A DNA stretch of 8,355 bases from Thermoplasmata archaeon (GTDB lineage: Archaea > Thermoplasmatota > Thermoplasmata > Thermoplasmatales > Thermoplasmataceae): contig JAJZZZ010000063.1 of the NCBI GenBank assembly GCA_021797265.1, positions 1-8,355 on the forward strand, written 5' to 3'. The position numbers and the translations under genes were made by a program. The notes beneath the pieces are model-generated. The model saw nothing but the letters and a program-made list of their open reading frames with translations, did no database searches and was not told where the DNA came from. Of this stretch, positions 1-6,334 are shown piece after piece. Every line of letters begins with the position of its first letter. Position 1 is the stretch's first letter.

Positions 1-1
1 A

Positions 2-346
2 GGAAACTATTCCATGTCGACTGACGGCGCCCTTGGAATCACAGTATTCATGAGCCTGGATATGGACAGGGACCTCGAAATAGAAGGTTTCTCCAGAGAG
101 ATATTGAGAAGGATACAGGTAATGAGGAAAGAGATAGACCTGCAGTACGACGATAACATAAAGGTAGAGGTAAACTGCGACAACTCCACCTGGGAAAAGA
201 TAGAGCCAAAACTTTCTTGGATATCGGCTGAATCGCTTGCACTCTCCATAAAAAGGGGAGACGCAGAGGGTGGAAAGGAGTGGGATGTTGATGGTGAATC
301 CCTTAAAATCAGAATAGAACCTGAAGAGAGGGTCAGTGTTGAATAA
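2..346 (+). CDS. ileS: Isoleucyl-tRNA synthetase, C-terminal fragment (5' end outside window)
   Basis: This is the last 114 codons of a gene whose reading frame is open to the left edge, so the Met at base 14 is internal and not a start. It contains the region after the anticodon-binding domain of archaeal/eukaryotic-type IleRS. The recognisable stretch is DLEIEGFSREILRRIQVMRK followed by an acidic 'EIDLQYDDNIKVEV' segment, which matches the small C-terminal domain that follows the helical anticodon domain in this class I synthetase. The enzyme charges tRNA-Ile in the cytoplasm. The catalytic HIGH and KMSKS motifs and the editing domain must lie upstream and cannot be checked here. The stop codon lies inside the start region of nadM (11-base overlap), so the two are probably co-transcribed. 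The identification rests on one domain but the match is characteristic. Confidence 0.85.
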   Translation, partial: GNYSMSTDGALGITVFMSLDMDRDLEIEGFSREILRRIQVMRKEIDLQYDDNIKVEVNCDNSTWEKIEPKLSWISAESLALSIKRGDAEGGKEWDVDGESLKIRIEPEERVSVE

Positions 347-863
347 CAACAGGGCTTTTATAGTTGGAAGATTTCAACCTTTCCATAAAGGTCATCTCGC
401 AATAATCAGAGAAATTTTGAAAGAGACGGAATCCATAATCATCGGGATCGGCAGTGCCCAATATTCCCACACCCTGAAAGACCCATTCACAGCAGGGGAA
501 AGGCACATAATGATCTCAAGCACCCTTGAATCTGAGGGAATCTATCAGTTCTACCTTGTGCCAATTGAGGATGTTAATTCCAATCCACTATGGGTTGCAC
601 ATGTAGAATCACTTACCCCAAGGTTCAATCAGGTCTTCACAAATAACCCGCTTGTTAAGAGACTGTTCTATGAGAAAGGATATTCAGTGAATTCCATGAA
701 CATGATTAATAGGGATTCCTGGTCAGGAACCAGGATAAGGGAAAAGATGCTTCATGGCCAGGACTGGAAGTCGGATGTCCCAGAGACTGTATCCCAGATA
801 ATAGATGAGATAGATGGTGTAAGCAGAATCAGGGACCTGGCATTCTCCGACGAGAATCCCTGA
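336..863 (+). CDS. nadM: Nicotinamide-nucleotide adenylyltransferase, archaeal NadM type
   Basis: This enzyme transfers AMP from ATP to nicotinamide mononucleotide to make NAD+, the last step of NAD synthesis and salvage. The 175-residue protein is the usual length for archaeal NMNAT. Visible motifs are the nucleotidyltransferase signature GRFQPFHKGH (residues 11-20) with the HxGH residues 17-20, a conserved KDPFTAGER block (48-56), and SGTRIR at 130-135, the second ATP phosphate-binding motif. The start is GTG at 336, with TTG at 339 the only close alternative. Both fall inside the end of ileS, and a purine-rich GAGAGGG lies a few bases upstream. The overlap with ileS suggests translational coupling. 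No frameshift or missing catalytic residue is seen. Its stop is only 2 bases from the stop of the convergent M20 peptidase gene. Confidence 0.93.
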   Translation: MLNNNRAFIVGRFQPFHKGHLAIIREILKETESIIIGIGSAQYSHTLKDPFTAGERHIMISSTLESEGIYQFYLVPIEDVNSNPLWVAHVESLTPRFNQVFTNNPLVKRLFYEKGYSVNSMNMINRDSWSGTRIREKMLHGQDWKSDVPETVSQIIDEIDGVSRIRDLAFSDENP

Positions 864-865
864 GT

Positions 866-2062
866 CTACCCGTATATTATTTTCTCTATGATCTTTGCGT
901 CTCCAATTATGTGTGGTATAAGGACATACTCATCGGCCTGATGGGCGACCTCAGGTTCTGTTGTGCACCATACAGCAGCCTCTATGCCTCTTCTTCGGAA
1001 GAAGGCTGCGCATGTTCCCCCACCTATTCCAATAACCTTTGCCTCCTTGCCTTTTACTTCTCGGATTGCATTCTTAAGTATCCTGACGATGTCTGAACTC
1101 TCATGTGTGGGCAGGGGGGCCTGTTCCCGCTGGAAGAATTCGTAACTGATTCTTGCCTTTGATGTTTTGTGGAACTCTTTTATCTTTTCATCAATGAAAT
1201 CTGTCACAATGTCTAGATCATACTTAGGAAGAATTCTGCAGTCGTAATACTGTATTTCCGTACCTGGAATAGTATTGACGTTGTCCACATTCTTCTCCCT
1301 TTTGGTTGGTTCGAAGGTTGAATACGGAGGGGTAAAAATTGCATTCTCTTCGGCAAATCTCTCGTGAAGGGCCTGATCAAGCATCAGGAAAAACTTCATT
1401 GACTCCCTGTTTGCATTTATGGCCATGAATGGCTGGCTGGCATGATACTGCTTGCCTGATACTTTGAACTTTATCCATAAAATGCTCTTCTCTGCGACCT
1501 CGATATCTGTACCATCACTGGTGCCAGCATCGGGAACAAGAACCAGATCATTCTTGGTGAAGAGCCCTTTGTCAAGAAGGAAATCTATCCCATATTTGCT
1601 CCCGACTTCTTCATCGGCAACGAAAACTATGCCGAGATTGTATTTCAGGTCAGTTTTTCTCAGCTTTTTGAGAAGAAGCAGTGAAAGAAATACAGCCTGT
1701 CCATTATCGGATGTGCCCCGTCCGTATATGCGATCCTCTTTAACGGTGGGCTGGAATGGATCAAATGTCCAGAGAGCCCGGTTTCCGACCGGAACTGTAT
1801 CAATATGGGCAACGATCCAGAATGTCCTGTCCTGGTTTCCCTCTTTTACCACAATGCTGGGCCTTACTACATTGTGCGAATCCCGTACTTCGTATCTGTT
1901 TACATTCCTGATGCCCATATCCCTGAGAATTTCCATCAGGACCTCAGCCCTCTTGCCTTCACCTTCACCCCCTGATTCCGGAGATATTGCCTGAACTGGA
2001 ATTATCCTCTTTGCTAGCTCAATGATGAATTCACTGTCATCTGTAGATTCTAACAGATTCAT
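866..2062 (-). CDS. M20 family metallohydrolase (ArgE/DapE/carboxypeptidase-like)
   Basis: This is a di-zinc amidohydrolase of the M20 family, which removes acyl groups or C-terminal residues from small peptides and N-acyl amino acids. With the start chosen here it has 398 residues, normal for the family. The metal-site residues are all present: His86 and Asp88 in AHIDTVP, bridging Asp119 in GRGTSDNGQ, catalytic Glu151 and ligand Glu152 in ADEEVGS, Asp178 in LVPDAGTSD, and His374 near the C-terminus in EVAHQADEY. The dimerisation (lid) domain lies roughly at residues 190-300 and includes the SGKQYHASQP segment. Longer starts exist at ATG 2071 and ATG 2113, but a TATA-like TTATAAACC lies at 2082-2090 and fits a leaderless start at 2062. 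Substrate cannot be told from sequence: succinyl-diaminopimelate, acetylornithine and dipeptides are all possible. It stands alone on the minus strand, between convergent nadM and divergent proS. Confidence 0.88.
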   Translation of the reverse strand: MNLLESTDDSEFIIELAKRIIPVQAISPESGGEGEGKRAEVLMEILRDMGIRNVNRYEVRDSHNVVRPSIVVKEGNQDRTFWIVAHIDTVPVGNRALWTFDPFQPTVKEDRIYGRGTSDNGQAVFLSLLLLKKLRKTDLKYNLGIVFVADEEVGSKYGIDFLLDKGLFTKNDLVLVPDAGTSDGTDIEVAEKSILWIKFKVSGKQYHASQPFMAINANRESMKFFLMLDQALHERFAEENAIFTPPYSTFEPTKREKNVDNVNTIPGTEIQYYDCRILPKYDLDIVTDFIDEKIKEFHKTSKARISYEFFQREQAPLPTHESSDIVRILKNAIREVKGKEAKVIGIGGGTCAAFFRRRGIEAAVWCTTEPEVAHQADEYVLIPHIIGDAKIIEKIIYG

Positions 2063-2081
2063 AGGGTACATAATGAGGATT

Positions 2082-2090
2082 GGTTTATAA
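2082..2090 (-). promoter_or_regulatory. TATA-like box for the M20 hydrolase gene
   Basis: The minus strand reads TTATAAACC, centred 24 bases before the ATG at 2062. That is the spacing of an archaeal TATA box giving a leaderless or nearly leaderless transcript. A second AT-rich box, AATTTAAATC at 2101-2110, could serve the ATG at 2071 instead. Its presence also argues against the in-frame ATG at 2113, which would lie upstream of both boxes. This is based on spacing and consensus only. Confidence 0.45.
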
Positions 2091-2189
2091 TTGCTTCGTG
2101 ATTTAAATTTCATAATAAGGGCTTACCCGATATTTCATAACTGTATCCAGAGATTTTTTTAACATACCCGGCTGGGTTTTTCTGTTACC

Positions 2190-2198
2190 TTTTTAAAT
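2190..2198 (+). promoter_or_regulatory. Candidate TATA box for proS
   Basis: TTTTTAAAT at 2190-2198 is the best TATA-like element before proS. It would place transcription start near 2220, leaving a leader of about 40 bases that contains GGAG at 2246-2249. A second AT-rich stretch, TTAATTAAAAA at 2232-2242, is centred about 25 bases before the ATG at 2262 and could instead drive a leaderless transcript. The sequence does not decide between them. Confidence 0.4.
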
Positions 2199-2261
2199 TG
2201 GCTAAAATTGTTAATCGGGCTATGTGAAAGATTAATTAAAAAAACGGAGTTATGGCAGTTA

Positions 2262-3659
2262 ATGGAGAACAAGAAGATTGACTTCAGCTCCTGGTACAAT
2301 GAAATCATAGATCTCAGCGGGCTAAGCGATAAGCGGTACCCCATAAAGGGAATGAATGTATGGCTCCCCTACGGCCTTAAGGTTATGAAAGGCATAGACC
2401 GGATAATAAGGGATAATGTGGACAGCTCCAATTTTCAGGAGGTGCAGTTCCCGGTACTTATTACGAGAGACCAGCTGAGCATCGAATTTGAACATGTGAA
2501 GGGCTTTGAAAATGAGGTATTCTGGGTAACCCGTGGCGGCAGAGAACCTTTGGACGTGGAAATGGCCCTCAGGCCAACCAGTGAGGCGGCCATGTACGGC
2601 ATGTTTCAGCTCTGGATAAGGGCCCATACGGATCTTCCTCTGAAGATATATCAGATAGTCAGCGTATACAGATACGAGACAAAACATACAAGGACGTTCA
2701 TTAGAATAAGGGAAATTCATTTCTTCGAAGCACACACTGCCCATACAGATTATGAATCTGCAGAGTTACAGATGGTAGAATACAGGCAGATATGGGATCG
2801 AATTAGTGATGAACTCTGCCTTCCATTCGTAGTTGACCAGAGGCCAGACTGGGACAAGTTCCCGGGAGCAAAGTACACGCTTGCATTCGACACGGCAATG
2901 CCCGGCGGAAGAAGCCTGCAGATAGGGACTATACATCAGTATGGGGAAAACTTTTCCAGAAATTATGGCATTGAATACCTTAAAGAGGATGGGACACATT
3001 CCTATGTTTCACAGACAACATTCGGACTGAGCGAGCGTCTTCTGGCAGCGGTCATCGGCATTCATGGAGATGATACTGGACTGATATTTCCGCCATCCAT
3101 TGCCCCTGTTCAGATCGTCATAATTCCAATTCCTTCAGAAAAGGCAGACACCGGTTCATACTGCATGAAGGTCAGCAATATACTCTCCGCTGAAGGATTC
3201 AGAGTCCACATAGACAACAGAGACAACTACACACCAGGTTTCAAATTCAATGAATGGGAAATGAAAGGGGTGCCCCTGAGAATAGAGATTGGCGCCAGAG
3301 AGGTAATGGATAATAAAATCACAATGAGACTAAGAACTGGAGGGGACAGAATAAAATGCAATATTACCGATCTCCCGTCGGAGGTTTCCAGGGCGCTTGC
3401 ATTATTGAAAGATGAACTGAGGCGTAAGGCGTACGAGCATTTTGAACGAAGCATAGAGGATGGGGGTTCCCTGGAAAAAATAAAGAGAGGGGAGAATATG
3501 TTCAGATTCTTCTGGTGCGGTTCAAAGGAATGTTCAGACAGGATTGAAGGTGAAACTGGAAAAACAGTTCTTGGTATGCAGAAGGAGAATGAGAACAAAG
3601 GAAAATGCCTGATTTGTGGAAAAGAGGGGAGATTGGCCACGGCTTCAACACCTTACTGA
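2262..3659 (+). CDS. proS: Prolyl-tRNA synthetase, archaeal/eukaryotic type
   Basis: This class II synthetase charges tRNA-Pro. The protein of 465 residues follows the short archaeal-type plan. The catalytic core includes LRPTSEAAMY (about residues 103-112) and class II motif 2 with YRYETKHTRTFIRIREIHFF (136-155), and the motif 3 region is TTFGLSERLLAAVIGIHGDD (252-271). An anticodon-binding domain starts near residue 282 (APVQIVIIPI). A C-terminal zinc-binding-like domain follows, with four cysteines at 419, 424, 449 and 452. The chain ends in Tyr, a hallmark of this ProRS form. The bacterial-type editing insertion is absent. The reading frame extends upstream to a TTG at 2208, but MENKKIDFSSWYNEII is a natural archaeal ProRS N-terminus, so the ATG at 2262 was chosen. 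It is the first gene of a plus-strand run with the HAD phosphatase 10 bases downstream. Confidence 0.96.
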   Translation: MENKKIDFSSWYNEIIDLSGLSDKRYPIKGMNVWLPYGLKVMKGIDRIIRDNVDSSNFQEVQFPVLITRDQLSIEFEHVKGFENEVFWVTRGGREPLDVEMALRPTSEAAMYGMFQLWIRAHTDLPLKIYQIVSVYRYETKHTRTFIRIREIHFFEAHTAHTDYESAELQMVEYRQIWDRISDELCLPFVVDQRPDWDKFPGAKYTLAFDTAMPGGRSLQIGTIHQYGENFSRNYGIEYLKEDGTHSYVSQTTFGLSERLLAAVIGIHGDDTGLIFPPSIAPVQIVIIPIPSEKADTGSYCMKVSNILSAEGFRVHIDNRDNYTPGFKFNEWEMKGVPLRIEIGAREVMDNKITMRLRTGGDRIKCNITDLPSEVSRALALLKDELRRKAYEHFERSIEDGGSLEKIKRGENMFRFFWCGSKECSDRIEGETGKTVLGMQKENENKGKCLICGKEGRLATASTPY

Positions 3660-3669
3660 GGAAATAGAA

Positions 3670-4326
3670 ATGCGTGTTATGCTCGTTGCATTTGATATGG
3701 ACGGAGTTCTCACATTGGAGAGATCCAGCTGGGAATTTGTCCATAGATATCTGGGCGTTGACAATTCAGATAATCTAGAATTATACAGGAAATCTGAGAT
3801 ATCATACAGGGAATTCCTTGCAAGAGATGTGAGAAGATGGCTCGAGGTCAGGCCTGATATGACCACTAAGGATCTGGACAAAATACTTTCAGGAATAACT
3901 GCAGTTAAAAACCTGAAATCATCTGTGCGGGCTTTGAAAGATGCCGGGATCACATGCGCCATAATATCGGGAGGCTTGAAGCCACTGGCGAGAAGGATAG
4001 GTACTGAATCAGGGATTGGAATAGTAATGGCCAATGACATCGTCCCATCTGAAGATGGGAGACTGACGGAAAACGGCATTATAATGGTGGACCCAAAGTC
4101 AAAGGATGTTGTCCTGCGTGATATACAGAAAAATACCGGAATAAAGCCAGATTCAACTGTCAGTGTAGGTGATTCTCCGGAAGACGCAAGGATGTTTTCC
4201 CTTTCAGCCAGCTCAATATTTATAGCTGATGGAAGAAAAAGCAGTGGTATATTGGCCACATCAGTACTTCCCCCGGGAGATCTGAAGCCCGTGGCAGATA
4301 CAATTCTTGAATGGAATTCCCAATGA
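3670..4326 (+). CDS. HAD superfamily IB phosphatase, phosphoserine phosphatase-like
   Basis: This is a Mg2+-dependent haloacid-dehalogenase-fold phosphatase of 218 residues, resembling the archaeal PSPase-like subfamily IB. Motif I is FDMDGVLT, with nucleophile Asp9 and acid/base Asp11. Motif II is IISGG with Ser100. A motif III Lys is present in the DPKSKDVVL segment (Lys143 or Lys145). Motif IV is VGDSPEDARM with Asp168 and Asp172. The cap is the helical segment after motif I, about residues 15-80. It may release serine from phosphoserine, but the substrate is not certain: motif I has Gly-Val where classical SerB has Ser-Thr, and many relatives are uncharacterised. The frame extends back into proS to 3616, but the ATG at 3670 is preferred. 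It avoids the overlap, follows a GAGGAA purine stretch just after the proS stop, and gives the standard N-terminus. It is probably co-transcribed with proS. Confidence 0.82.
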   Translation: MRVMLVAFDMDGVLTLERSSWEFVHRYLGVDNSDNLELYRKSEISYREFLARDVRRWLEVRPDMTTKDLDKILSGITAVKNLKSSVRALKDAGITCAIISGGLKPLARRIGTESGIGIVMANDIVPSEDGRLTENGIIMVDPKSKDVVLRDIQKNTGIKPDSTVSVGDSPEDARMFSLSASSIFIADGRKSSGILATSVLPPGDLKPVADTILEWNSQ

Positions 4327-4341
4327 CATTCTACTCTAAGG

Positions 4342-4353
4342 AAAAATAAATAT
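4342..4353 (+). promoter_or_regulatory. TATA-like box for radB-fen1
   Basis: AAAAATAAATAT lies in the 46-base gap between the HAD phosphatase and radB, centred about 25 bases before the radB ATG at 4373. That spacing fits an archaeal promoter with a leaderless radB transcript, so radB-fen1 is likely its own transcription unit, perhaps with read-through from proS. This rests on spacing and AT content only. Confidence 0.5.
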
Positions 4354-4372
4354 CCTCATCCAATAAGGGATA

Positions 4373-5074
4373 ATGGAAAAACTTGATCCCACTAGCCTTC
4401 AGCCTAAATTGAGCTCTGGCGTGGCATGCATAGATACGGTTATGGGTGGAGGGATTGAGTCAGGAGTTATTACAGAAATATTCGGGGAGGGCGGTGCAGG
4501 AAAGAGCAATCTTGCTATGCTGTTCACCATCTCCGCCATCAGTTCTGGTAAGAAGGTAATATTCCTGGATTCAGAGGGGTTTTCCACGGAACGATTTCTT
4601 CAGCTAAATTCTGGCAGAACGGATAATATGGATAACCTTCTTCTATACAGGGTATCATCTCTCGACGATCAGGAAGTTTCAATCATTAAGGCCTCCAAGC
4701 TTACGGAAAAGCCTGGGGGTGTGGGTGTAGTTGTCATTGACTCTTTCACAGAATTCTTCAGGCTTGAGAATTTTCAAGACTACCAGAGCAGGAGTTCAGC
4801 TTTTCAGCGCCAGCTGAACATTCTCACCGGCATAGCCGTCAGAAACTCAATTCCATTGCTGCTTACGAACCAGATATATCAGGATCCAGACTCGGGGAAC
4901 CTTCATCCTTTTGGCGGGTTCCTCATGGATCATCTTATGAAGGCAATATTCCGGGTTGAGAAAACTGCGGGGGGAGGCAGGAAGATAAGTGTTGTAAAGC
5001 ATCGCTCTATTGCGGAAGGGAAGAGTGCCGTATTCAGATTGATGGAATATGGAATTTCCTGTGAGGTGCCCTGA
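4373..5074 (+). CDS. radB: DNA repair and recombination protein RadB
   Basis: RadB is a euryarchaeal RecA-superfamily paralogue. It consists of the ATPase core alone and assists the recombinase RadA. The protein has 233 residues, typical of RadB, and starts directly with the core, without the N-terminal helix-hairpin-helix domain of RadA. The leading block, SSGVACIDTVMGGGIESG (14-31), is followed by Walker A GEGGAGKS (38-45) with Lys44 and Ser45. Walker B is VGVVVIDSF with Asp123. A loop region LLLTNQIYQDP (162-172) follows, and then the basic segment GGRKISVVKHRS (201-212). It acts on DNA in homologous recombination and repair; in family studies RadB binds DNA and RadA but is a weak ATPase. 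Its TGA shares an A with the ATG of fen1, so the two are probably translated in a coupled way. Confidence 0.93.
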   Translation: MEKLDPTSLQPKLSSGVACIDTVMGGGIESGVITEIFGEGGAGKSNLAMLFTISAISSGKKVIFLDSEGFSTERFLQLNSGRTDNMDNLLLYRVSSLDDQEVSIIKASKLTEKPGGVGVVVIDSFTEFFRLENFQDYQSRSSAFQRQLNILTGIAVRNSIPLLLTNQIYQDPDSGNLHPFGGFLMDHLMKAIFRVEKTAGGGRKISVVKHRSIAEGKSAVFRLMEYGISCEVP

Positions 5075-6093
5075 TGGGGGTAGATATTTCTGACATCCTC
5101 ATTAAACATGAGACCAGAATAGAGGATCATTCCGGAATGACCATGGCCGTAGACTCATACAACATAATATACCAGTTCCTTAGCAGCATCAGGCAGCCAG
5201 ATGGAACGCCCCTTATGGATAATGCCGGAAACGTTACATCTCATCTGTCCGGCCTGTTCTACAGATCTGTTAGCCTCATCTCTGCTGGCCTCAGGCTGGT
5301 TTACGTACTTGATGGCAAGCCCTCAAGCCTTAAGGGGAACACACTTGATGAAAGGAGGATGATGAGGGAGAAAAATATTATGGAGCTGAAGAAGGCAGAG
5401 GAGGCTGGAGATGAGGAACGCATACGTTCCCTGTCTGGTAGAATTAATTTCCTTACACGGCCAATGATAGATGAGTGCAGGGAACTACTGGAGGCTATGG
5501 GCATTCCAGTGGTTCAGGCAAAATCAGAAGGAGAGGCACAGGCATCCTACATGAATGCGCAGGGAGCAGTCGACGGAGTTATATCGCAGGATTATGACTG
5601 CTTGCTTTTCGGGGCCAAAAGAGTTTTCCGAAATATGACATTCTCAGGAAGAAGAAAGGTTCCGGGGAGAAACTTCTATGTCAACGTCAGGCCAGAATAC
5701 ATTGATCTGGAGGAAAACCTTTCAAACCTTTCAATTGACAGGCGCCAGCTCATCTGGATTGGAATGCTCACTGGCACTGACTTCAACAGGGGTGTACAGA
5801 GAGTTGGAGCAAAAACCGGACTAAATCTGATACGCAAGGGCAACACTCTACGGCAGATTCTTGACATGAAGGGTGCCAGTATAGAAAGCCTTGAAGATGT
5901 GGAAGACATTTTCATGAACCCACCGCATGAGGAGTGGGGCGAACTCCAGCATATGCCACCGAACAGGGAATCAATCATGAAGATACTGTGTGAAAGGCAT
6001 AATTTCTCACAGGAACGTGTTTCTCCATACGTTGATACCCTGTCCAAACTATATTCCAAAGGTGCACAGAAAAGCCTGGACAGGTTTTTCTGA
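5074..6093 (+). CDS. fen: Flap endonuclease 1 (FEN1/XPG family)
   Basis: This enzyme is a structure-specific 5' nuclease that removes flaps during Okazaki fragment maturation and base excision repair. The 339 residues are the usual archaeal length. Metal-binding carboxylates are all visible: Asp27 (MAVDSYN), Asp80 (YVLDGKP), Glu152 and Glu154 (SEGEAQA), Asp173 and Asp175 (SQDYDCL), and Asp236 (GTDF). Lys87 and Arg94 align with the substrate-positioning Lys93 and Arg100 of human FEN1. A charged helical arch follows at about 90-130. The C-terminus, QKSLDRFF (332-339), is a perfect PIP box, so the enzyme should bind the sliding clamp PCNA. The helix-2-turn-helix around 240-246 reads GVQRVGA, where relatives usually have a GIGP-like core; Gly becomes Arg243 and Pro becomes Ala246. 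The start overlaps the radB stop by one base, which points to shared regulation of two repair proteins. Confidence 0.95.
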   Translation: MGVDISDILIKHETRIEDHSGMTMAVDSYNIIYQFLSSIRQPDGTPLMDNAGNVTSHLSGLFYRSVSLISAGLRLVYVLDGKPSSLKGNTLDERRMMREKNIMELKKAEEAGDEERIRSLSGRINFLTRPMIDECRELLEAMGIPVVQAKSEGEAQASYMNAQGAVDGVISQDYDCLLFGAKRVFRNMTFSGRRKVPGRNFYVNVRPEYIDLEENLSNLSIDRRQLIWIGMLTGTDFNRGVQRVGAKTGLNLIRKGNTLRQILDMKGASIESLEDVEDIFMNPPHEEWGELQHMPPNRESIMKILCERHNFSQERVSPYVDTLSKLYSKGAQKSLDRFF

Positions 6094-6101
6094 TATCACT
6101 A

Positions 6102-6111
6102 TTGCTAGCAA
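6102..6111. repeat. Perfect 10-base palindrome upstream of the AbrB-family gene
   Basis: TTGCTAGCAA is a perfect palindrome about 10 bases upstream of the TATA-like box of the small AbrB-family gene. A related imperfect copy, ATGTTAGCAT, lies at 6136-6145 on the other side of the box. The shared core is TGYTAGCA. The pair may be an operator for the gene just downstream; that role is inferred from position. Confidence 0.4.
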
Positions 6112-6120
6112 GTGTCAACC

Positions 6121-6129
6121 TTATATATT
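6121..6129 (+). promoter_or_regulatory. TATA box for the AbrB-family gene
   Basis: TTATATATT is a near-consensus archaeal TATA box centred 28 bases before the ATG at 6153, which implies a leaderless transcript. It sits almost exactly midway between two TGYTAGCA palindromes centred at 6106.5 and 6140.5. The gene is therefore probably transcribed separately from fen1. Confidence 0.6.
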
Positions 6130-6135
6130 GAAATT

Positions 6136-6145
6136 ATGTTAGCAT
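6136..6145. repeat. Imperfect second copy of the TGYTAGCA palindrome
   Basis: ATGTTAGCAT shares seven of eight core bases with the palindrome at 6102-6111, and its centre lies 34 bases from that copy. It lies just before the predicted transcription start of the AbrB-family gene, where a bound protein would block initiation. It is a candidate operator half of an autoregulatory pair. Confidence 0.35.
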
Positions 6146-6152
6146 ATTATTC

Positions 6153-6311
6153 ATGAGAACTCTCATTGACGTATCACATGTTTCAAAGAAGAGCAAATCC
6201 CTTAGAATTACACTTCCGAAGAAAGTCATAGACGAATTGAGAATCCAGCCATCCGAGATACTTGGATACTACCTTGAGGATGGCAAAATAGTGCTGGAAA
6301 AACTGAAATAG
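6153..6311 (+). CDS. Small AbrB/MazE/SpoVT-fold DNA-binding protein
   Basis: This 52-residue gene has a strong promoter signal. The protein has the pattern of the swapped-hairpin AbrB/MazE fold: an N-terminal strand with basic residues (VSKKSKSLRITLPKKVIDEL, residues 10-29), where SLRITLPKKV is the characteristic strand-turn-helix, and a C-terminal strand GYYLEDGKIVLEKL (38-51). Such domains dimerise and bind palindromic or AT-rich DNA through the basic N-terminal strands. Members are transition-state regulators or the antitoxin half of toxin-antitoxin pairs. No toxin gene is adjacent: fen1 is upstream and tyrS is convergent 23 bases downstream, so a stand-alone regulator is more likely here. 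Two TGYTAGCA palindromes around its own TATA box suggest autoregulation. Family assignment is fairly sure; the targets are unknown. Confidence 0.8.
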   Translation: MRTLIDVSHVSKKSKSLRITLPKKVIDELRIQPSEILGYYLEDGKIVLEKLK

Positions 6312-6334
6312 ATCCTATATCATTGGGGATATTC

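Larger units (their letters stand above)
2063..2261. other. Divergent intergenic region between the M20 gene and proS
   Basis: This stretch of about 200 bases separates two genes that point away from each other and is clearly AT-richer than the coding sequence around it. It holds TATA-like boxes for both directions and T-runs at 2154-2160 and 2176-2181. No tRNA cloverleaf and no credible small gene was found. A start-stop ATGTGA lies at 2222-2227 and encodes nothing. Confidence 0.6.

Noticed and set aside
1452..1994. A 180-codon plus-strand frame inside the M20 gene
   Set aside because: It is antisense to a gene with all M20 metal ligands in order. Its translation is rich in Ser, Arg and Pro with no family motif, and no start signal is seen.
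2154..2160. T-run as a transcription terminator
   Set aside because: It lies in a divergent promoter region with no plus-strand gene upstream to terminate; it is more likely general AT-richness.
2222..2227. Start-stop ATGTGA ahead of proS as a regulatory mini-ORF
   Set aside because: It lies near the predicted transcription start of one candidate promoter, but six bases can occur by chance and nothing else supports a regulatory role.
2208..2261. Upstream TTG extension of proS
   Set aside because: The extra 18 residues do not resemble a ProRS N-terminus, and the ATG at 2262 gives the expected one.
3616..3669. Longer start of the HAD phosphatase overlapping proS
   Set aside because: It would add 18 residues before a complete HAD motif I region. 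The ATG at 3670 just after the proS stop fits better.
3645..4259. A 204-codon minus-strand frame opposite the HAD phosphatase
   Set aside because: The opposite strand carries all four HAD motifs. This frame is low-complexity Ser/Ile/Pro-rich and has no promoter or neighbour logic.
6153..6311. AbrB-family gene as the antitoxin of a toxin-antitoxin pair
   Set aside because: No toxin-sized reading frame is adjacent on the same strand; the next gene downstream is convergent tyrS.
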